Of a stretch of DNA of 64,000 nt, positions 1-10,760 are shown piece by piece. The first letter of the stretch is position 1. Each line of letters begins with the position of its first letter. This stretch comes from Laguncularia racemosa. Its lineage: Eukaryota; Streptophyta; Magnoliopsida; Myrtales; Combretaceae. The DNA is taken from the NCBI GenBank assembly GCA_037954665.1, contig JBBMOL010000301.1:558001-622000 (forward strand). The letters run 5' to 3'. Position numbers and translations under genes: made by a program. The notes beneath the pieces are model-generated. The model was given only the letters and a program-made list of their open reading frames with translations, was not told the origin of the DNA and made no database searches.

Positions 1-527
1 TTAGGGTTCTTCCTAGTTCAATTTCTCTTATCAATTTCAATCCCAAGAATTGGAATTGTGGCGAGTGCAACAAGGGAAAATTGTGAATCATATCAATTTC
101 TTATTATTATGTTTTCTTTTCATCTCTAGTGAGTCATATCTAGAGTTGAATTGGAAGTTTCTTGGTCAGATTTGATTGCATTTGTAATCAAATTATTATT
201 ACTTAATTGATTGGATCTTCGCATTTGTTATCACTATCAAATTTTACTCCATCTTGTGGCGTGAATTGGCTCTTGTTGGAAAGGTTGATTTTGGATTTGT
301 TCTTATTGATCTTGTGAATTATTCACATGTTTGTCAAGTATATTTTATGATCTTCATTAGGGAAAACATCATTGTGATATTCATTTCATGAATTATAGCA
401 ATCGGTTCACCTAATTTATCTAAGGTTCACACAAATTTTACCCCTTTTGAACCTGTTATTGATTTGACAATTGAAGTTATTTCTTTGATTCATTTGTATG
501 TGCTTAATCTTGGTTTTAGGCACATCA
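1..527 (+). repeat. 3' part of an LTR related to the A/B/F family
   Basis: This stretch resembles the second half of the LTR at 3530-4711. It shares the leader-like text around CTTATCAATTTCAA, the light TTGATTGCATTTGTAATCAA block and the terminal TTTTAGGCACATCA, which ends at 527. The sequence then switches to unrelated Tat-type coding sequence, so the LTR end is clear. The other end lies outside the window, so I cannot tell a solo LTR from a 3' LTR. No coding sequence is visible. Confidence 0.75.
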
Positions 528-933
528 GGATAGGGCTTTGCCATAGACAAATGGTAAAGATGTTTTTCTCTAGTAATGAGTATAGACAAGACTGGTTACA
601 TCTTATGGAAGCACTTCAACTCGCCAAGTGTCTCCACACACTAATTAGTCCATTTAAAACATGTGGGGTTTTTCAAGATTTTAAAGAACATGGCACATTT
701 ATCTATTGACTTAGAGACAAACATGTTTAATGCGACGATGCACCTTGTTAACTTTAGGATCTCCTTGACCATCTTCGAAGGTTGCATGTCTAAGATGGCC
801 CTGACCTTCTTGAGATTGACCTCAATCCCTCGTGAAGTGACCATAAAGCCAAGAAATTTATCAGATACTACAGCAAAGATGTACTTCTAAGGGTTTAGCT
901 TTATATTGAATTGTCACAATGTTTGGTGATCCA
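528..933 (-). pseudogene. Tat-like Ty3 pol fragment, end of RT and connection to RNase H
   Basis: The minus strand encodes a strip of Ty3-type polyprotein. An open stretch at 641-844 includes MVTSRGIEVN, then KVRAILDMQPSK, and then CIVALNMFVSKSIDKC, the layout of the RT thumb/connection in Tat-lineage elements. Upstream in the same frame (about 845-930) lies QFNIKLNP, with an in-frame stop just before it and another after it. Downstream (528-640) weak RNase H-like text continues with stops. It is a fragment: protease, RT palm and integrase are absent, and it is bounded by an LTR end at 527 and by the LTR of element C at about 934. Lineage assignment is by motif memory. Confidence 0.7.
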
Positions 934-1087
934 TGAAAATTTTATAAATGTAGATTCTAGCAAGTATACTAGATCGATCAAGTAATATAGAAAGAGTAGC
1001 ATTGTCATTCTCATGAGGCTTAAATTAATTACCAAACCAATATCAATTCTATTATTATCTAAGCACATAAAAAATTACTAAACTAAA

Positions 1088-1111
1088 TATATATATATAT
1101 ATATATATATA
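1088..1111. repeat. (AT)n microsatellite
   Basis: A pure alternating AT run of about 24 bases inside the LTR of element C. It is a simple-sequence repeat with no other visible role. Confidence 0.95.
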
Positions 1112-1979
1112 ACATATACTAATGTTAACTGAAACTAACAATAAAATTGGAACGATCACTAAAATAAATCTTTCTTATTTCAATTAATAAGGAGGGGCAA
1201 AATTGATACCACCTAATATACTAACCGTATTATAACTAAATTATAATTATAATTAGCTATTTGCCTATTCTTGTGAATTTGCTAAAGTCCATTGTTTCAC
1301 TTCCGAGTCCTAAAGTTTTTTTTTATGATATAACAATTTAAATCATCTTTCGAATCATTAAATTATCAATCAACCAATTTAATTTCCTAAATTTCTCTAG
1401 TCAAATTAACACGAATTCAAATTTACAATTACTCTTCTTCCAAATTATAATTGACCAGTGCCATAAATTAATTTCCCCAAAATTCCTTCAATTAGAAATT
1501 AATAAAAAGACGACATTAAGCCCTAATTGCAAATTTAGTTCAATTAAATATAGTAAATCTTCTAATTAAATTAACTTAATTAAATAAGAATCTTGATTAA
1601 TCTTAAATCCTTTTTCAGTTCAATAAAATATTCTATAATCATATATTTTGATCCCACAACACATAATTACAACATCAAGATTCATAATAAGAATAATCCA
1701 AATATTTAAATATATTATGTTAGAGTAACAAATATGAATTAGTAATTAGGGTTTGTCAATTTTCCACACAAAAGAATGTAGCATGTAAGTAAATCAAGAA
1801 AATACATCAATAAATAGAAACAATCCATAAAATAATCAATTGAAGAATTTATCAAAGAATTAAAGTTTCTAATTTGTAGTATATAAATAAATCACTCAAA
1901 AAAAAAAAAAGATAAATGCAATTGAAATCCCAAGTATAAATTGTCTTGGTCTTTGTGGATATCTCCCAGTTCGTCTATA

Positions 1980-2345
1980 CTCTTGATTTCCCTTTGTTTT
2001 TTTTTTCGTCGACTCCGTTTTCCGTTTTTCTTCTGGCCGTCTCCCCTTCTTTTTTCCGTGGCCGTCTTTCGATTTTGTTCCTCTTCCCTCTCGTCCCGAT
2101 GTCCGTCTTTTTTGTTTTTGCTTCCTCCCCCTTTTTTTTGTTCTTTTCTTCTTCTTCCTTCTCTTCGCTCCTTTTTCTTTCTTTCTTTCTTCTTTTTTTT
2201 TTTGTTTTCCTTTTTTCTTTTCAGTTTCTTTTTTGGCCTCTCCCGATTTTGGTCCTCTTTATAATATTTTCTCGGCACGCAGACATCTCATTGGCTCGTG
2301 CAACTTCCTTTTTTGTAGATTTCTCCTTAAGACTTTCCACTTTTT
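1980..2345. repeat. Polypyrimidine (C/T) low-complexity tract
   Basis: About 360 bases are almost only C and T on the plus strand, with short GTCG or GGCC interruptions. Three long overlapping open frames on both strands come only from this bias: Ser/Phe-rich one way, Lys/Glu/Arg-rich the other. It lies inside the LTR of C, so on the element's sense strand it is polypurine. Confidence 0.9.
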
Positions 2346-2414
2346 AATGCCTTAAATTGAGCTAAGGAAAATTAAAATGTCCCTTTCCACGTGGACTTCA
2401 TATATATATATATT

Positions 2415-2550
2415 ATTCCAATACCTTTCATAGGAACTCATTAGCACGAGATTTCCGATCTACTTCTCCCGGAAATATATATATATATATTCCAATACCT
2501 TTCATAGGAACTCATTAGCACGAGATTTCCGATCTACTTCTCCCGGAAAT
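2415..2550. repeat. 74-bp tandem duplication
   Basis: A 62-base unit starting ATTCCAATACC and ending CTCCCGGAAAT occurs at 2415-2476 and again at 2489-2550 with no difference I can see. The copies are separated by an AT run, giving a 74-base period. The identity implies a recent event inside the LTR of C, probably slippage or unequal exchange through the flanking TA runs. Confidence 0.95.
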
Positions 2551-2779
2551 ACATGGAGTTACTTGCTTTCAATGGAGAACATGTGGAGTGTGTTGATGAA
2601 TTATTGACCAAGCAGTTGTGGAGTATGGACTTGGATCCCATTTTAATGCAATTCTTGTACTAGAATAATTTGTATGCATATTTTATAAATTTATATATTT
2701 TTCCTATGAACGATATAAAAATATATATAGAAGTGTAATTAAAAAAATGGATAAAAATATATAAAATTACAACTTATCA

Positions 2780-3529
2780 AGTCACCTCAACTTTAAAATT
2801 TGTTTGCATTTAAGCAAAATATATTCAATTCAAATTAAGAGAAAAGCATCATAATACACTTATACTTGTCCATTTCTCTTACATGATAAAATTGACACAA
2901 TCACATGAATCACTTTTGCATCCTTAATCAATGGAAGTACTAGCAACTTTACTGCACAAAATATTTGCTCAATCTTTCTATATTAAGCCCTAATAACACA
3001 TAAATTATTTGACTAAAATAATTAATCTAAGTAATGCAAGATTTTCCTAAAATTTAAACTAAAGCTCATCATTCTTGAATTGAGTTTTACATTAATCCAC
3101 TCAAGAAAATTCATATACACTTTAAATTTGAACTACAACCATATACATTTCCTATTCAATTTCAACAAACATTCAAACTCAAATACTTGTGTATATTTCA
3201 TCTATTCAATCCCAATAATCTCTTTATATAAAGGACGACTTCCTATTTTCTTTTTCTTTTTCTTTTTTAAAATCTAGCTTTCTTGAACTTTTCTGTTAAC
3301 CCATGTAGTGAGCTTTAGGTCGATGTTCTCAAGCTCATCACTTAGGACAATAGGTGTTATTCCCTAAAGAGCACCACCCTAAGAACTTAATCATTGGAAT
3401 TAATGAGGTCCACCACTAGACTTTCATTTTTATTTAAATTGAGTGCCATACCACAACCTTTTGGCTAAGTGGATTTTTATTACCCATACGCCTTAGGAAA
3501 GGTCAAAAAGTACTTGAGGCTAGGACTTA
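2780..3529 (-). other. Element C: 3' non-coding region, distal part
   Basis: On the minus strand this is the continuation of the untranslated tail that follows C's integrase, cut off by insertion of A at 3529/8863. The block near 3300-3360 (minus strand: GTGATGAGCTTGAGAAC, then an ACTC-like block) resembles E's tail at 35998-36040 (GTGACGAGCTCGGGATG). No coding sequence is supported; an open stretch near 3080-3277 is AT-rich and ends in a T tract. Confidence 0.6.
3525..3529. repeat. Target-site duplication of element A, left copy
   Basis: ACTTA directly precedes the TGATGGG start of A and recurs at 8863-8867 directly after its CATCA end. An exact 5-bp duplication is the usual Ty3 integrase footprint. 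Confidence 0.9.
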
Positions 3530-4711
3530 TGATGGGAATTTTTTCGGTAACCTAGATGGTTACAAAACTCAATTTGGATGATAATCCAAATCACTCACAT
3601 TTTATCCTTATTTCTTTTGTTTAATAAATATTTGAGTAATAATCTTGCAAGTACAATAATATTTCTCCACGAGATGCCAAATGACTTTCATTTGTTGATC
3701 GCAAAGGGACATCATCAGATTCTCATCCAATGATTCGTTGTGATCGACATCGCCTCGATGCATTGGCTCTTTGAGGATTCTTATTATTTTTGTATTTGTA
3801 ATTGTTTCTTTGGACTATTTATGTTGTAATCTTTCTTTTGGGATACTTTTATTTGCTTGTAATTGTCTTTTAGGACCGGCCACCCTAAAAGTGGCACAAT
3901 TGTAAATTTTTGGACTTTTTAACCCTAAAGGGAGAAAGTATAAATACCTACTTAAGCAGGGTTTTGAGAGTTAGTCAAATTTTTCAGAAAAGAACATCGC
4001 TTTTACATGTGAGGGTTAGGTTTTTTCCTAATTCAAATTGCTCTTATCAATTTCAAATCCTAATTTGAGATTGTGGCAAGTGGCTCCAAGGCTAATTTGT
4101 GAGTAATATCAAATTTACCTTATTGCAATTTCCTTTCTTCTCCGGTGAGTAATATCTAGGGTTGATTTGGAAGTATATTAACCGAATTTTGATTGCATTT
4201 GTAATCAAATTCTTGTTACTTCAATTGATTGGTTTTAGCCTTTGAGTTTTAACCTTTAATTTATCATCATTTTGAACCGTGGATCACGGAATTGGTTCTC
4301 GCTATTTTGTGTATAATTCACATGGACTTATTTGTGATCATTGTTATTTTGGAGGAATTTATCATTGTGGAATTGTTGTTTTCAATTTAGAGCATTCAGA
4401 TTTCATTGCATTTTCATAAGGGTTTATGCTAAACCTAGTAGAGTTGAACCGAAATTGAACAATTGAATTAAGGTTTATAAATTGCTCCAATTGCACGTGT
4501 TTAACCTTGATTTTATGCACATCATAATTTGGTATCAGAGCTGGACATATTTGGTTCATTTCAATCTTGATCACGTGGTGTTGAGGAATTGGTTATAAAC
4601 ATTGAGATTTGACGCTATTGTTCATGTGATTGTAAGCTAGTTTGATTGACATTGTCTAATCGTCTTTCAAATTGGTTTTTCATGTGTTTAATCTTGGTTT
4701 TAGGCACATCA
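3530..4711 (+). repeat. Element A 5' LTR
   Basis: 1182 bp, starting TGATGGGAAT and ending TTTTAGGCACATCA. The end was fixed by comparing the copies: similarity to the 3' LTR runs through an earlier GCACATCA at 4524 and stops at 4711, after which only the 5' copy continues into a primer site. An internal GGTATCAGAGC at 4531-4541 mimics a primer site but lies within the LTR in both copies. Confidence 0.93.
3872..3946 (+). promoter_or_regulatory. LTR core promoter: conserved GGACCGGCCACC block and TATA box
   Basis: A TATAAATA box lies at 3939-3946. About 45 bases upstream is AGGACCGGCCACCCTAAAAG followed by TGGCA. The same block and spacing recur in the LTRs of B and F, whose surrounding U3 sequence is much less alike. 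That points to a selected promoter element of this family. Activity is inferred. Confidence 0.65.
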
Positions 4712-4716
4712 TCTTT

Positions 4717-4728
4717 TGGTATCAGAGC
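4717..4728 (+). other. Primer-binding site of element A
   Basis: TGGTATCAGAGC lies five bases after the LTR end. It is the classic complement to the 3' end of plant initiator methionine tRNA, used for minus-strand DNA priming. Confidence 0.9.
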
Positions 4729-5770
4729 TTGAGGTTGTGAGAAGGGAATGGTTGCAAATTAAATTCAAAGTTAGGGTTGGTTGTTGTAGCATTTTAAACT
4801 GAACAAGTTATTGGCATGAACTTGCATCTTGTTGTTGTAATTGTTGAATTTTGTTGTCTTGTTGATTAGTGGATGATCACTTGGAGAATTAGACACTTTT
4901 GAAATCCTTGCTCATGGCTATGAATGTGTAGTGTATGAATAGCAAACCGTGAAAGGGAAGAGTAGTGTTTCAATTGTGAAGTGGAATTGTGTAGTGTATA
5001 TTTTCGGAAAAAGGTAGAGGAGTCACAATTGTAATTTTCAAATTTGAAATCATAATTGAAAGTGTACATTAAGAAGTCAATTTGAAATTTCAAAACACAC
5101 ATTAAATCATAGTTAATTATGTGTCATTTGAATTTGAAAAAGCCTCTTACCATTTGTAGACTTGTGCACTTATTGAACTCCTTTTGAATTTGAAAGTGAG
5201 CTGCCTTATCTTGCTTAAAAGTTGTGGTTTTGGTTGTAGTTGTGGAAGTGAAATTGTGTCGTGGCTTGATGAAGTGTATTTGGAGTTATTCTTGTTAAAT
5301 TAGTAGAGGTTGTGTACATTTGATATTGGTTATTGTATGTGTTGTCAAGGACATTGTTAGTAGTGGCGTAAAGCATCTTGCACCGCGAGCATAAGGGGAC
5401 TTTTGTAGCTGTGGATTGTGTGTAGAGTGTGTATTTTCCTTGCTAACCATTGTGTATTTAAGTGGTGTGAAGTCAAGGCAAGGATAAGGAAAGTTGAGTA
5501 ATGGAATTTAAAATTCAAACAAATCATTACTGTAAAAGTAATTAAACTAATTACTTAAACACTTATAGTTGAATTTAATTCTATCTACTTGAAAGTAGTT
5601 ATGTTTGTACTTCATTTATTGAACTTTACTTGGAGTACTAAATTATTTCCTTGTTCCTTTGAAGCTTTTTGAGACGCGAGATATTGTACTATTGTGGTTG
5701 TTAAATGTGTGGGTTGGTGTTGTTGAAGGAGTGTGCTATAAATTGTGGGATTACTTCTTTAAATCACAAC
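4729..5770 (+). other. Element A untranslated leader
   Basis: About 1 kb between primer site and gag with many stops in all frames and no coding motif. Related text fills the same place in B (10778-11775) and, reversed, in F. A long leader may hold packaging and dimerisation signals that a non-autonomous element must keep; this is inference. Confidence 0.6.
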
Positions 5771-6963
5771 ATATCTAATGAAAGTGTGAATGGGGAAATT
5801 GGCAATGAGGCCAATAGCCAGGTTGGTGGAGGTAAGGGTTATAATACTGCAGGTAGGAGGACTTTGGAAAAACAGCTTTAGGACCTCACTACCGTTGTTG
5901 CTACTTTGGTAACTAGGATTGACAAGATGACTTTACCACAACCACTAATGGTGAACCCTCATGGTACCACCTCGAGTAGCTCCACAGAACCTCCAGAGAG
6001 AAAGGGTAGTGGGAGAAGGAAATCTGGGTAGAAGGATGGAGGGAGATCATCACTCCGACAAGGAAGAGAGGGACAACAACTTTAAGGCTAATCCTTACCC
6101 AAATAGGGATTTCAGACCACCTCGAGGACTAGAATATGTGAAGCTGCAAATGCCTTCTTTTGATGGCAAGGGTTCAACTGATGATTATATGGACAGGGAG
6201 GACAAGGTTGAGGGTCTCTTTGAATGCCATGAGACCGATGACAACACCCGAGTTCGACTGGCTGCTGTTGAGTTTATAGGATATGCTGCCTTATGGTGGA
6301 AAAATATAATTATCAGCAAGCGTAGGGATGGGGAGGCTGAGATACAGATATAGAGGGACATGAAGAGGGTTTTGAGAAAAAGATTTATTCCTAAGCACTA
6401 TAGACAAGAACTGTTCATGCGTCTGTAGACATTGTGGTAGGAGGCAAGACGGTTGATAATTATGTGCAGGAATTTGAAACCCTCATGATTAGATGTAGGT
6501 CAATTGCGCCTCAAGAACAAACCTTAGCATGCTTCATCTCAAGGCTAAAATATGAGATAGCGTATGTTATCGAACTGCAACAATATAGTACATTTGATGA
6601 GCTATTTAGTTAACCTTAAAAGTAGAGAGGTAAAGGCAATCCAACTTATTCAGGGTTCCAAATAGCAAGCCCAATACCACTACTAGGCCCGTGGCAGCTA
6701 ATGGTCGATCAAGAGGGACAAAGGCGGTAGGTGAGACAGTGAGGGCAGTGGACAAAGCTACCCCCAGCACTGATAGGGAAAATATACCCTTTGGGAAGGG
6801 TAAAGAGGTAGCACCAGACATGAGGCATATTGTTCCAAGATCTACTAGTGGAAAAATACACCAAATCAAATGCTTTAAATGTATGAGATTTGGGCATATG
6901 GTAGCACAGTGTCTAAACAAGAGGGTTATGACCATTATGGAGGGCGTTGGAGAGGATATTTAG
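5771..6963 (+). pseudogene. gag: Element A gag (capsid and zinc knuckle), inactivated
   Basis: Gag builds the virus-like particle and packages element RNA. The expected start at 5771 is now ATA; the matching position in B is ATG. The text SNESVNGEIGNEANSQV aligns with B's gag start. Stops include TAG at 5879, where B has a glutamine codon, and TAG at 6351-6353 at a tryptophan position. A frameshift lies near 5960. The capsid region (5961-6353) holds LQMPSFDGKGSTDDY and RLAAVEFIGYAALWWKN, typical of Ty3 gag. The zinc knuckle at about 6865-6925 reads CFKCMRFGHMVAQC, a CCHC pattern. The frame ends at TAG 6961-6963, which probably replaces a codon, since the same frame continues into the protease. 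Confidence 0.88.
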
Positions 6964-7653
6964 GATGAGAAGGAGCAAGTTGAGCCTGCAGATCTGTCTG
7001 TAACATTGCAGGAGTACTATGATGATCAAACTGCAGAAACACATGAGGAGGGTATAGGTGAACAGTATTTACCCATTAATGTGTTACGCAAGACTCTAAC
7101 TTTATCTCCTAATGCTAGGGACATATAGAGGGAGAACATATTCTACACTTCTTGTAGGATCAAAGGTAACCTTTGTGTACTCATCATTGATAGTGGTAAT
7201 TGTACGAATGTTATATCTGTTGCACTAGTAGAAAAATTACAATTATCTACTAGTCCACATCCTAGCCCTTATAACTTGCATTGGTTAGATAATCGGGGCA
7301 ATATGCATGTTACGCTAAGGGCAAAGGTGCCTGTGAGTATTGGGCAAAAGTATCACGATGAGATTCTATGTAATGTGAACCATATGTTGGCGTTCCACTT
7401 GCTATTGGGTAGGCCCTGGATGTTTGATCGGAAGGTGTTACATGATGGTTTCAGAAACACCTATATGTTTAGTAAGGGAGGGTCTCGAATAATACTATTG
7501 CCAATGACTCTATTTGAGGTGCACAAATTCCAGGAGCAGATCAGAACTACTTCCATTACATCTAGTAACCAGGAGAACATGTCAATAGAGATATCTGAGT
7601 TCAGTTCCAGAAATGACCCTCTAGATTTGAGGGCAAATCTTTTAGAGGCCTAA
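6964..7653 (+). pseudogene. Element A aspartic protease, the last protein of the element
   Basis: In frame with the zinc-knuckle part of gag, with a stop at 7126-7128. The retropepsin active site reads LIIDSGNCTNV (about 7180-7212), the D-S-G form common in plant Ty3 elements. It is followed by YNLHWLDN and the LLLGRPWMFDRKVLHDG strand. The frame ends at TAA 7651-7653, a few bases before the polypurine run. No spacer or RT frame follows, so the coding capacity of A stops at protease. Such an enzyme would mature gag only; reverse transcription and integration would have to be supplied in trans. Confidence 0.9.
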
Positions 7654-7658
7654 GGAGA
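7645..7658 (+). other. Polypurine tract of element A
   Basis: GAGGCCTAAGGAGA directly abuts the TGATGGG start of the 3' LTR. The run AAGGAGA is identical before the 3' LTR of B and, on the minus strand, of F, where it would prime plus-strand DNA. Confidence 0.8.
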
Positions 7659-8862
7659 TGATGGGAATTTTTCCGGCAACCTTGATGGTTACAGAACTCG
7701 ATTTGGATGATGATATAAATCACTCATATTTTACCCTTATTTCTTTTGTTTAATAAATATTTGAGTAATAATCTTATAGGTATAATAATATTTTTCCATG
7801 GGATGCCAAATGACTTTCATTTGTTGATCACAAATGAACATCATCAGATTCTCATCTAATGACCCGCTATGATCGACATCGCCTCGATGCATTGGCTCTT
7901 TGAGGATTATTATTATTTTTGTATTTGTAATTGTTTCTTTAGACTATTTATGTTGTAATTTTTCTTTTGGGACACTTTTATTTGCTTGTAATTGTCTTTT
8001 AGAAGCGGCTACCCTAAAAGTGGCATAGTTGTAATTTTTTGGACTTTTTAACCCTAAATGAAGCAAGTATTTAATACTTGCTTAAGTAAGGTTTTGGGAG
8101 TTAATTAAATTTTTTAGAAAAGAACATCACTTTTACATGTGAGGGTTAGGTTTTTTCCTAATTCAAATTGCTCTTATCAATTTCAAATCCCAATTTGAGA
8201 TTGTGGTGAGTGGCTCCAAGGCTAATTTGTGAGTAATATCAAATTTACCTTGTTGCAATTTCCTTTCTTCTCTAGTGAGTAATATCTAGGGTTGATTTGG
8301 AAGTTTATTGACCGAATTTTGATTGCATTTGTAATCAAATTCTTGTTACTTCAATTGATTAGTTTTAGCCTTTGAGTTTTAACCTTTAATTTAGCATCAT
8401 TTTGAATCGTTGATTACTTTATTGGGAAAGTGGATCATGGAATTGGTTCTTGCTATTTTGTGTATAATTCACGTGGACTTATTTGTGATCATTGTTATTT
8501 TGGAGGAATTTATCATTGTGGAATTGTTGTTTTCAATTTAGAGCATTCGAATTTCATTGCACTTCCATGAGGGTTCACGCTAAACCAAGTAGAGTTGAAC
8601 CGAAATTGAACAAGTGAATTGGGGTTTATAAATTACTCCAATTGCACGTGCTTAATCTTGATTTTAAGCACATCATAATTTGGTGTTAGAGCTGAACATA
8701 TTTGGTTCATTTCAATCTTGATCACATAGTGTTGAGGAATTGGTTATAAACATTGAGATTTGATGCCATTGTTCATGTGATTAGAAGCTAGTTTGATTGA
8801 AATTGTCTAATCGGCTTTCAAAATGGTTTTGCATGTACTTAATCTTGGTTTTAGGCACATCA
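7659..8862 (+). repeat. Element A 3' LTR
   Basis: 1204 bp, starting TGATGGGAAT and ending TTTTAGGCACATCA, directly followed by the ACTTA duplication. It is longer than the 5' copy mainly through about 22 extra bases near 8412-8433. The conserved upstream block is altered here (AGAAGCGGCTACCC) and the TATA region reads TATTTAATA, so this copy may be a weaker promoter. Confidence 0.92.
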
Positions 8863-9672
8863 ACTTAGAGATACTTCTAACTTGAGTCAAAGACTTAAGA
8901 CATTAGAGTAGAATTGTCACTTTTATTATTACAATTTTATTTTATTTTTTAATTTGTTATCATCAACTTTATTTTTAAGAAAGATAAATAAGAAAAAACT
9001 TCATTTAATCACAAGTATGAGAGACTTTCATGTCCTTAGGAACAAGCATATGATAAAGTGAATCCCTAAAATGCACATGACTAATTTTTCATAAATAATG
9101 TTACCTCAACTAAGATTTTAGACCTAAAGTTTAAAAAGTATGAAACCTTACACTTTAAAGATTCCATTATTTTACTCAAACAAAGTGATAAAAGTTCACC
9201 AAAAAAAAAAAATAAAGCAAAATTTTGTGTAAAATGAAAAAAAAAATAGTATAAAGTTACATCTTGATGCAAAAAGAAACAATAATAAGTCAATTATTTA
9301 CATCATGCAATTTCTGTCATGTAGCACATTGTATCCATCCCACACACTAAAACCAACATTGTCTTTAATGTTAAAAACAATTTAAAAGAAAAAGTAAAAA
9401 GAAGAACACTCTCTTTGGGTGTTGGTTTGATCACTTTTCTTTTTAGGCTTTTTCTTGTCTACACTTTGTTAACTAATTCAAATGACCTAAAAAATAATAG
9501 AAAGAAAAATAAAGAAAAATGCAAATTAACAAAACCATAATTTTTTAAGTTATTATTATTATTTTTTATTAATTTCTTTTAAACTCACAAAGAAAATGTC
9601 CAGGTTGCCTCACATAAAGCACTTAGTTTATAGTCACTAGCTTGACTTTTCAATTTCTTGGAGCAGGATTTC
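8863..9672 (-). other. Element C: 3' non-coding region, proximal part
   Basis: Begins with the right-hand ACTTA duplication of A. On the minus strand this follows C's integrase stop. It shows a GCACTTTATGTGAGGCAACC block and a TTAGTGTGTGGG block that match GCGCTTCATGGGAGGCAACC (from 35238) and TAAGTGTGGGGG in element E. These are typical of the post-integrase region of Athila elements. No coding sequence is seen. Confidence 0.7.
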
Positions 9673-9790
9673 TTAAGTCAACAATAATCGTGTTTCTACT
9701 AATGTTTTCCCTTCATAAAAAGCTTTGAGAAGATGGTCATTCACTTTAATAGTGCGATTATCTTTAGTTTTCAATTCAATGTTACCATAG
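9673..9790 (-). pseudogene. Element C integrase C-terminus, distal fragment
   Basis: The minus strand encodes YGNIELKTKDNRTIKVN followed by DHLLKAFYEG. This parallels the end of E's integrase (about 35085-35150, FKVNGHRLKPFYEG). The fragment is cut from the rest of the integrase (18767-19740) by insertion of B, whose CATAG duplication lies at 9786-9790. Open-frame residues upstream of YGN come from B's LTR and are not part of the protein. Confidence 0.8.
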
Positions 9791-10760
9791 TGATGGGAAT
9801 TTATCCAGCAATCTTGATGGATAGGAACTAGATTTTGATGAGGATCTAAATCACTTGCATGCATACATATTTTTCTTTATCTAATAAAAGTTTGAATGAT
9901 AATCTAGCAAGTACAATGATCATTCTTCACGAGATGCCGTATGAACTTGACTGTTGGTCAAATTAGGAATATCATTGGATTCACATCCAATGGCCCACCG
10001 TGATCAACATTGACTCGACGAATTGGCTCTTTGAAGATTATTATCTTTTGTACTTTTAATTTATTTCTTTGAAGCATTTATTTTGTAAGCTTTTGAGACA
10101 TTTTATTTGGTTGTATTTTGAGGATTTAGGACTAGCCACCCTTTAGTGGCATAGTAGTAATTGTTTTAGTCATTTTAACCTTAAAGGGAGTAAGTATAAA
10201 TATTTGCTTAAGTAGAGTTCAGGGAGAAGTGGAGAGTATACACATTTTACTGCCCATTTTTGTGAAAGTTAAGGTTCTTACCAAAATTTCGTAAGACTCT
10301 TATCAATTCTTCAAGGAATTGTGAGTCATATCATTTCCTTGGTTGATTCCTTTTCATGCGAGTGTGTAATATCTAGTTTTGATTATGATTGTGTTCTTTG
10401 GTTCTTGAATTCACATCAATTTTAGGATCAATTTTATCATTATATTGTTTACAATTTAGTGGAAATTGGTTCTTATATTATCTTGTTAATTGCAATTCTT
10501 CATTTGTGTGGAAGCTTATTGTTTAAGAAGTTCACGCCGATTTTTTTTAGTGTTGTTAGTGATTGGATTTACATTTGATATTATGTTGTGTGCTTAATCT
10601 AATTAAGCACATCATCATTTGGTGTTAAGGTTGTTTGATTTACAAATTAGATTCCAAAAGGGCTTAGGGTTCATGCCATTTGGAGGGTTGTTGTCCGGAT
10701 TTGATTGAAGTTGTTTCAATTGTTTGTATGTCTATGTTTTAGTCAAATTAAGGCATATCA
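9791..10760 (+). repeat. Element B 5' LTR
   Basis: 970 bp from TGATGGGAAT to AAGGCATATCA. A TATAAATA box at 10195-10202 follows a GGACTAGCCACCCTTTAGTGG block (10130-10150) that matches the conserved block of A and F. A degenerate primer site, TAGTATTAGAGC (10766-10777), follows after five bases and differs from the Met-type site at two positions. Confidence 0.92.

Larger units (their letters stand above)
934..2779 (-). repeat. Element C: Athila-like LTR (minus strand)
   Basis: Read on the minus strand, the block starts TGATAAG (ending at plus 2779), the same start as solo LTR D, and ends ...TTTTCA at plus 934. It lies directly beyond the 3' non-coding part of minus-strand element C, where its 3' LTR should be. 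It is AT-rich with a (TA)n run, a polypyrimidine tract and a 74-bp tandem duplication. Near 970-1000 it carries an AGTATACTAGATCGATCAAG-type block familiar from plant Athila-like repeats. The outer end at 934 is inferred from the switch to Tat coding sequence. No convincing coding sequence is present; open frames in the pyrimidine tract are low complexity. Confidence 0.6.
3530..8862 (+). mobile_element. Element A: non-autonomous gag-protease LTR retrotransposon
   Basis: A complete LTR element of 5333 bp. It has 5' LTR 3530-4711, an initiator-Met-type primer site at 4717-4728, a leader of about 1 kb, gag, protease, the polypurine run AAGGAGA and 3' LTR 7659-8862, flanked by exact ACTTA duplications. 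The LTR ends form an inverted repeat, TGATG...CATCA. The internal region is only 2947 bp and passes from the protease straight to the polypurine tract; no RT, RNase H or integrase motif is present. The gag and protease are decayed. The LTRs differ at many sites (about ten in the first 70 bases), so the insertion is not young. It interrupts element C. Confidence 0.93.

Noticed and set aside
1892..2347. Three open frames of 107-133 codons on both strands
   Set aside because: They come from the polypyrimidine tract; the products are Ser/Phe or Lys/Glu/Arg runs without domain structure.
4530..4541. TGGTATCAGAGC at 4530 as the primer site, with the LTR ending at 4524
   Set aside because: The 3' LTR shows similarity far beyond this point, and only the end at 4711/8862 gives matching ACTTA duplications; the real primer site is at 4717-4728.
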